Shown: in pieces, positions 59,001-64,000 of the stretch
Layout of the letters: every line of letters begins with the position of its first letter
Position numbering within the stretch: position 1 is the first letter of the stretch
Origin: Psettodes erumei
Lineage: Eukaryota; Chordata; Actinopteri; Pleuronectiformes; Psettodidae
Direction of reading: 5' to 3'
Assembly: GCA_016785225.1 (NCBI GenBank)
Contig: JAFBJZ010000449.1
Coordinates: 1,116,001-1,180,000, forward strand
DNA length: 64,000 nt
The notes under the pieces: model-generated
Databases searched by the model: none
What the model was told of the DNA's origin: nothing
What the model saw: the letters and a program-made list of their open reading frames with translations, nothing else
Made by a program: the position numbers and the translations under genes

Positions 59001-62000
59001 GTGGGGGGGGAGAAGTGTCCTTAATATCAAGTACAAGGGAGCGCTCTCCCTCCAAGTTGTCAGCCCACATTAGTCCAAATCAAGTGAGATGGACTCCTCG
59101 ATACTTTTTTTTTTTTTTTTGGTAATACGGTCTAACCTTATTGTCACTGTGAGATGACATATTAGAGGTTCCAGTCCACCGCTTTAACATTGTAAAGCAG
59201 CCCTCGCCTTAAAACATCAGCTTTAAATCTGGTCCCCGTCGTGTGCATCTCCATGATTGAAGAGTTGCGCCTCCACTCTTCCCCTTCGCTTGATGTATTT
59301 TTCTCCAGAAATGTAAAAAAAAAAAAACAAAAAACAAAAAAAAAAGTTTAATACCCCTAAAGTTCGTCCTTTCGCACTTGCTCCCTCCAGACCCTGAAAA
59401 ATTCACGGCTGGCCCGAGGGTTACGTAAAAAGACGTTACTTTGGCAATCTGCTTACCGAATGAATTTGATAAACTGCACACACATAAAGAAAGGCGCAAG
59501 GAGGAAACTGTGTATGTATATTTTTTCCTGAGTCAGAGGGAAGAGGCTGGAGAAAGGATAAAACATTTATATTATCAGTGTGAGCTGCTTTCAGATCTCT
59601 CGGAACCTCCCCCCCTTCCCCCTTTTTAGTAAAGGAGGGTTGGATGATGGCAGTGGGGGGGTGGCGGTGGGCCGTCTATGTGTGTGTGAGGGAACATTTG
59701 GCGGTGAGCTCAGGAGGGTGCATGAAAAAGAGGCAGACAGACTGCAAAAAAAAAAAAGAGAGATAGAGGGGTTAGAAGAAGAAACTGAAAGTGTGAGCTT
59801 GTGTGGAGCGAGTACAGGGAAGACTTAGGGGAGGAAGGATGAAAAGACATGAGTCGGGGAAAAAAAAACATCTAATCAAGATCCCTGGGACCAAGAATGT
59901 TCTGCACTGTTGATGCCCCCAGTTAAACCTTGATGCACTTTTTGATCTCTGCAGGACTCTTCTCTGTCCTCTCTTCCCCTGCAACTGCCCCCCCCCTTTA
60001 AAAAAAAAAAAAAAAGAGCCACAGAGGAGGCTCGCTCTCCGTCAGCTGCTGCTACATTCAGTCGGTTTGTTTTAGGGATTAGAAAGCCATCAGAAGCTCC
60101 AAGGGCACTGCGCTTTGGGCAAAAAAAAAAAAAAAAAAAATTGACAACCCACCATCAGCTGAGAATAGAATAACTTTCTGGAACAGACAGCGTAAAACTG
60201 AGATATGTTTTGAAAAGTTGAGCGAACGGTCGGGCCGCGCTACTCTCGAAACTTCCCCCGCGATGGAGAACGTCTCGCTGACTCCGCGAACGGCCGATTG
60301 GCTGTTTTCAAAGTTAAGCACACGTGGAGACGGTCGGGGGCGGGGGGAGTTTACCCGGGCCCGTCATCACCCCTCTGCTTTGCTTTTCCCTGTGACGCTC
60401 GTCGGCGCCCAATGCCGCAATGCACCGACTCTCCCAGGGACACATCTATCCATCAATCCCATCATCGTACACTCCTCCCCTCTCTCCTTGTCCACTCCGC
60501 TTTTCACTTCTTATTATCTGAGTGATGGATAGAGTGGCGAGGCAGAGCGGGTCCAATCCCCACAAGTCGGCCCTGCTGACGCATCCTCCCCCTCGACTGC
60601 CTCGCCCCTCTCTCCTCCCTTCTCCGCGGGGACCGGGCGAGGCGGATGTAGGCCACGTCCCAGACGTCTTCCCACCCCTCCCCCGAGTAGCCATCAGCCA
60701 TCAGGTGATGGATAAAAGGTGACGTGGTGTAAACCTCTTCACCAGTCGCCAGCTCTTCAGGAGTACCGCTTGCTTGCTGCCCGCCGCATCCACGGCAGCG
60801 TGGCCAGCACACCCGTACGCGCTGGCTGGTGACGCGTCGCGTCGCATCCCTCCGCTCCGCTCCGTCGCCACGCCGACGAGCGCGCTGAGTGACACGCTCG
60901 GGAGACAAATGTATCGCAGAAGCGCCGATCCCACACTTTGCCACATGAAGCCCTTGAGCCTGATAGCGGACTGTCGCAGCGTTTTAAAGTTGATCGCTGT
61001 TGGCTTCAAATGTTATGCTAATGCTAATGCGTATGTGCCTCTTTATCCCGCAGTGCTTTACTTCGATGAAAATCCGCATGAAGTTCCTCGCAGTTACCCT
61101 TGATTTACACAATTTCCTCCCGTCTGCGATGCTCCTGAGACGTTGAGCATTCGCTGCGTATGCCGGGGAATGTGTTTTCTGTGGGCGGAGAGGAGCGCCC
61201 CTCAACCCGCTGGTGCAAAAGTGCAATTGAAGGCCCCTTTGCCTAATTAGTAAACCTGTTTAAGACGGAAATGGATGACATGACACTTCAGACGGAAAGG
61301 GCAGACAGGTTCTTTTTGAGAAATTAAAAAGTCACTTTAATGTTAGGATGATGGGAAGAGGGTAAATTGGTTTGTGCCCCGAGTTAAAATCAGTCAAATG
61401 GAAGGGCCAGTCAGGTGAAGATGCCTCTCCAGAATATCGATAACGTCCCCCCTAAAGCGTTTCATGCTCGTCAGCCTCTTATTACCCGGCAGCACTGGGC
61501 GCCAGCTCGAGGTGTTTGTAGCGGCGCCGAAACGCCGCCAGACGGCGCGAAGCCGCGCAATTTGGGCGAATGAGTCACCTCCGCCCAGCAGGGAGCAAGC
61601 TCCTGGCTCAGCGCGCGGCCGAAGCCGGCTCGGTCGGTTTCTGGCCGATGGCCCGAGCGTCCCCCCCCCCGGTAGCGGCCGAGGTCCCTCCTCGGCGCCA
61701 TGACTGATCTCGGCCACTGCAGATGTCATGTCGGCGGCGGGCAGAGGGTGGCAGTATCTCCCCACCTCTCGAGCAGCGGAGTAGACCAGTGAGTCACGCT
61801 CTGCCCGCCTGTTTGTCTCCTCTGCCTGCTCGCTCGACCCCCGTGGCAGCCACTTTGCAAAGACTTTCTCTCTCTCTGTGTCTTTCTACCTATTTTACAT
61901 CTTTTTTTTCCCCCTCCTCTCTCTACGCTTGTGATATTTGCCGAGAGATTACACTCTGTCATTCCGGTCCTCCGTCTCGATGCGCGTCGTCGATCTGTCC

Positions 62001-63957
62001 TCCCCCGCCTGTCGTGCGCCCCCCCACCCCATCCCACCCCTCCCACGTCTCGCCTCCTCCGGCTGATAATTAGCCAGTAAATGCTGGGCCATTTTCTTCC
62101 GCTCCTGCCACAGTCTCTCTCTTGAACTTTATTTACTTGGGCAGGCCACAAAATGACCTTGTTACAGTGTGAATTTGTGTAGTCTGGTGTGTGTGCACGT
62201 GTGCGCGCGAGTGCCCTGCCCTCCCTCGCTCGCACTAACTCATTACACCTCTCCCCCCCTCTCTGTCTCTCTCCTGCCTGCTCCCTGCATCCCTGTATCT
62301 CTCCCACTCAGCTCAGTGATTAGTATATGATGTATTTTGGCTGCTGTTGTGGGCAGCCTATTTAGCATGTGGGCCGGTCTAATTTCTGTTTCTCCGGTGG
62401 CAAATGCGGCGGCAATCTGGTTTTGCTTTCATGGAACAATAACTCCCAGAGAGCCTTGATGCACCCGGTTTTGTGTCCGTCATACATGCCGTCAAAAAAA
62501 AAAAAAAAAAAAAAAAAAAGGGTTCACCTTGGACTCAATAACTCGAAAGGATTTTTTTTTTTTGTTTTTCCGGTGCTTTGTTTCTTTGCCGCACAGTCGG
62601 AAACGAAAACAACCCACGCAGTCCGAGCGGTGCTCGGAAAAAACGAAACAAAACAGAAAAAAAAAACGCCACTCAGACCCGCACCTCTTGCCACATTCAG
62701 GGCCCTGGCTTGAGCCTGCAGCCTGCATACGGACCCCGGCTTGAGTGATGATGAGGCCGTTTAATGCCACGTGTGGGTGGCAACATGTGTAAGGGTGATT
62801 GATTCGCGGTCCCCTGCGTGCGGCCTACTTAAAGGCGCCAGCTTCGGACGCCTCCTTCATCTCAGTCACATTATGCCCCCGATCTGTCTCCTCACGGGGT
62901 GGTGGGTGGGTGGGTGGGTGGGTGGGGTGGCGGGTTGGCGCATACTGTATGTCGAGCTGCAAATATTTATTCCACGCTTCATTGTTATTCATGGATTTAA
63001 CCAATGGCTTTATCTTCCTCTGAGATGGGAGCTTGCGCACGCTCCAGAGTGATTGGTCGAGGCCGGGCGGCGCTTTCGTCTGTGGGGTTTCCGCAGCGAA
63101 ACCGAAACGCCACAGCATCCACCCGTATTCTTCTGAGGCGCACCTGCCATAAACTGCGGTCGCCACCTTTGGCACTGGGAGACGGAGACATTTAAATGCC
63201 AATCATAAATTAGTGTGTGTCTTTGCTTACACTTGTAAAGGTCTCCAGAACAAAGCGCTGCCAGCCGGCCCGTCGGGCGGAGGGCTGCGTCCTGCGATGC
63301 CAGTCTTATCTTTAACACAGTGTTTGAGTGTGTGTGTGTTGTTGTTTTGTTTTTTTTTTTTCCCCAAAGCTTTCTCTCGCACTCCGTCTCTCTCCCTCCC
63401 GGTGCCAACCCCCCCCCAGAGAGCGAAACGTCCTCCCTCCGTCCTCCAAACCCCCTCGCCGGCCTTCTGGGACGCCTCAGCTCGCTTACTTGCTCAGTCG
63501 CTCAAGGATCACTCTTTCCTCCTTCTGCTCGTGACAGCACGCGATCTGCGCTGTCACTCCCCGCGCGACTTCGAATAGATCTCTTCCTCTCCATTTATCC
63601 TTTACCTGCTCCTTCGCTTCCCATCTTTCCTTCAGTCTGTCTGCTCACTCGCTCGACAAAGTGCAGTGCAAGTGGTTTTTGCTCCAACTCCCCCACCCCC
63701 CCGTCCCGCAGGGTTGTTTATTTCCCTCAAAGATTTACAGTTTTTTTTTTTTTTTTTTTTGGACCCCCCAAATTGATTTCAGTTTGGGTACCTTTTTGCT
63801 CTTTTGTTCAAACTGCTCACCCCCCCTTTTGCTCTCCTGTCTGTCCCTGTAGGTGATGCAGGTGGTCAACGCCGACGCCATGGTGGTCAAGCTCAACTCC
63901 GGCGAATACAAGACCATCCACCTGTCCAGCATCCGGCCCCCCAGGATTGAAGGAGAG
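46173..63957 (+). CDS. snd1: Staphylococcal nuclease and Tudor domain protein 1 (Tudor-SN), first 10 coding exons; continues beyond window
   Basis: Tudor-SN is a conserved cytoplasmic/nuclear RNA-binding protein of four staphylococcal-nuclease-like domains plus a Tudor-SN domain. It has roles in RISC, decay of edited RNA, splicing and transcriptional coactivation. Exons: 46173-46247, 49010-49159, 49959-50079, 50412-50493, 54868-55028, 56767-56858, 57399-57557, 57671-57777, 58280-58370, 63853-63957. Phases agree and the total is 1143 nt = 381 codons of a protein of ~910 aa in human. Identity with the human protein is very high by eye (for example [53 protein letters not shown]). SN1 is at ~18-166, SN2 at ~193-328, and SN3 begins at ~341. 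The start ATG sits in a good context (GGACATGG) and gives an Ala/Ser/Pro-rich N-terminus before QRGIVKM. SN3-SN4, Tudor and SN5 lie outside the window. Confidence 0.97.
46248..49009. other. snd1 intron 1
   Basis: A 2.8 kb intron. The first 350 bases carry many GCTAA/TTAGC motifs (46440-46580). No gene or RNA was recognised. Confidence 0.7.
50494..54867. other. snd1 intron 4
   Basis: A 4.4 kb intron. It holds a (GA)n repeat (53049-53082), a G-rich tract (51418-51439) and a CpG-rich block (53400-53960) that looks regulatory rather than coding. No gene was recognised. Confidence 0.6.
53049..53082. repeat. (GA)n microsatellite in snd1 intron 4
   Basis: Seventeen uninterrupted GA units. Confidence 0.95.
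55053..55074. repeat. (GT)n microsatellite at start of snd1 intron 5
   Basis: About eleven GT units starting 25 bases after the exon 5 donor, followed by a G run. Confidence 0.9.
55075..56766. other. snd1 intron 5
   Basis: 1.7 kb with no recognisable gene; the 166-codon - strand frame at 55914-56414 has no family resemblance and is treated as chance. Confidence 0.65.
56767..58370 (+). other. snd1: snd1 exons 6-9: second staphylococcal-nuclease-like domain
   Basis: Exons 56767-56858, 57399-57557, 57671-57777 and 58280-58370. Landmarks: [80 protein letters not shown] and IWKDYVAPTANLDQKDRQFV. Confidence 0.96.
62494..62519. repeat. Poly(A) run of 26 bases
   Basis: The longest homopolymer in the window. 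It could be a decayed retrotransposon tail, but no element body was recognised next to it. Confidence 0.85.
62896..62935 (+). repeat. (GGGT)n tract, potential G-quadruplex
   Basis: Six or more consecutive G3 runs separated by single T bases on the snd1 sense strand, meeting the standard G3N1-7 quadruplex pattern. Confidence 0.85.
63853..63957 (+). other. snd1: snd1 exon 10: start of third SN-like domain
   Basis: 35 codons, VMQVVNADAMVVKLNSGEYK followed by TIHLSSIRPPRIEGE, nearly identical to human. GTACAA donor; the next exon is outside the window. Confidence 0.95.
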
Positions 63958-64000
63958 GTACAAACGCACACTGCGCGTCCGTCCATCCATCTGTCTCTGT

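Larger units (their letters stand above)
58371..63852. other. snd1 intron 9
   Basis: At 5.5 kb this is the longest snd1 intron here. It carries poly(A)/poly(T) runs (60121-60140, 62494-62519, 63741-63760), CpG-rich blocks (60200-61000 and 61440-61720), a (GGGT)n tract (62896-62935) and a very long pyrimidine-rich stretch (63350-63850) before the exon 10 acceptor. No nested gene was recognised; the 178-193 codon frames here are GC- or pyrimidine-driven. Confidence 0.6.

Noticed and set aside
61726..62307. 193-codon - strand Arg/Gly-rich frame
   Set aside because: Driven by GA-rich, GC-rich DNA inside snd1 intron 9; no domain.
63320..63856. 178-codon + strand frame running to exon 10 of snd1
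   Set aside because: It translates the long pyrimidine tract upstream of the exon 10 acceptor and ends at the exon in the wrong frame.

Overview
The window is a piece of a teleost fish genome, most likely a percomorph. It holds intron-rich vertebrate genes with GT-AG splice sites, many long (GT)n, (CA)n and (GA)n microsatellites, and several foldback-type interspersed repeats that I recognise from percomorph genomes. There are no bacterial features, rRNA, tRNA or CRISPR. Almost all long open frames outside the exons named below are chance.

Layout. 1-14,778: no supportable gene; it holds microsatellites and one ~1.07 kb foldback repeat (6,772-7,838). 14,779-33,268 (+): a complete 18-exon hepatocyte growth factor gene. 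My splice model gives one frame of 2,151 nt (716 aa): signal peptide, PAN/N domain, four kringles, R|IVGG activation site and a serine-protease-like beta chain. 33,269-~35,709: its probable 3' UTR, with two AATAAA signals. 36,173-36,975: an interspersed repeat. 38,365-40,736 (-): a compact pax4 gene. My 7-exon model gives 807 nt (268 aa), with a paired domain, a Ser50 homeodomain and a short tail. 40,814-46,172: the divergent pax4/snd1 intergenic region, with a 170 bp MITE. 46,173-63,957 (+): the first ten coding exons (381 codons) of snd1 (Tudor-SN), which continues past the right edge.

The three genes do not form a pathway: a secreted MET ligand, an endocrine-lineage transcription factor and an RNA-processing nuclease-fold protein. 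They are a conserved-type neighbourhood; PAX4 and SND1 are close together on human 7q32. hgf and pax4 are convergent, and pax4 and snd1 are divergent across ~5.4 kb.

The most interesting points are these. (1) The hgf beta chain has lost all three protease-triad residues (Gln/Asn/Asn), including the Asp that I recall mammalian HGF keeping. It also lacks the Tyr and Gly-Arg-Gly that I associate with MET contact. This suggests a diverged duplicate (hgfb-like). (2) The pax4 paired domain appears to start translation inside the domain, at the Met after Asn-Gln-Leu-Gly-Gly. (3) An unexplained GC-richer, coding-like block lies in hgf intron 1. No new multi-gene system was found.
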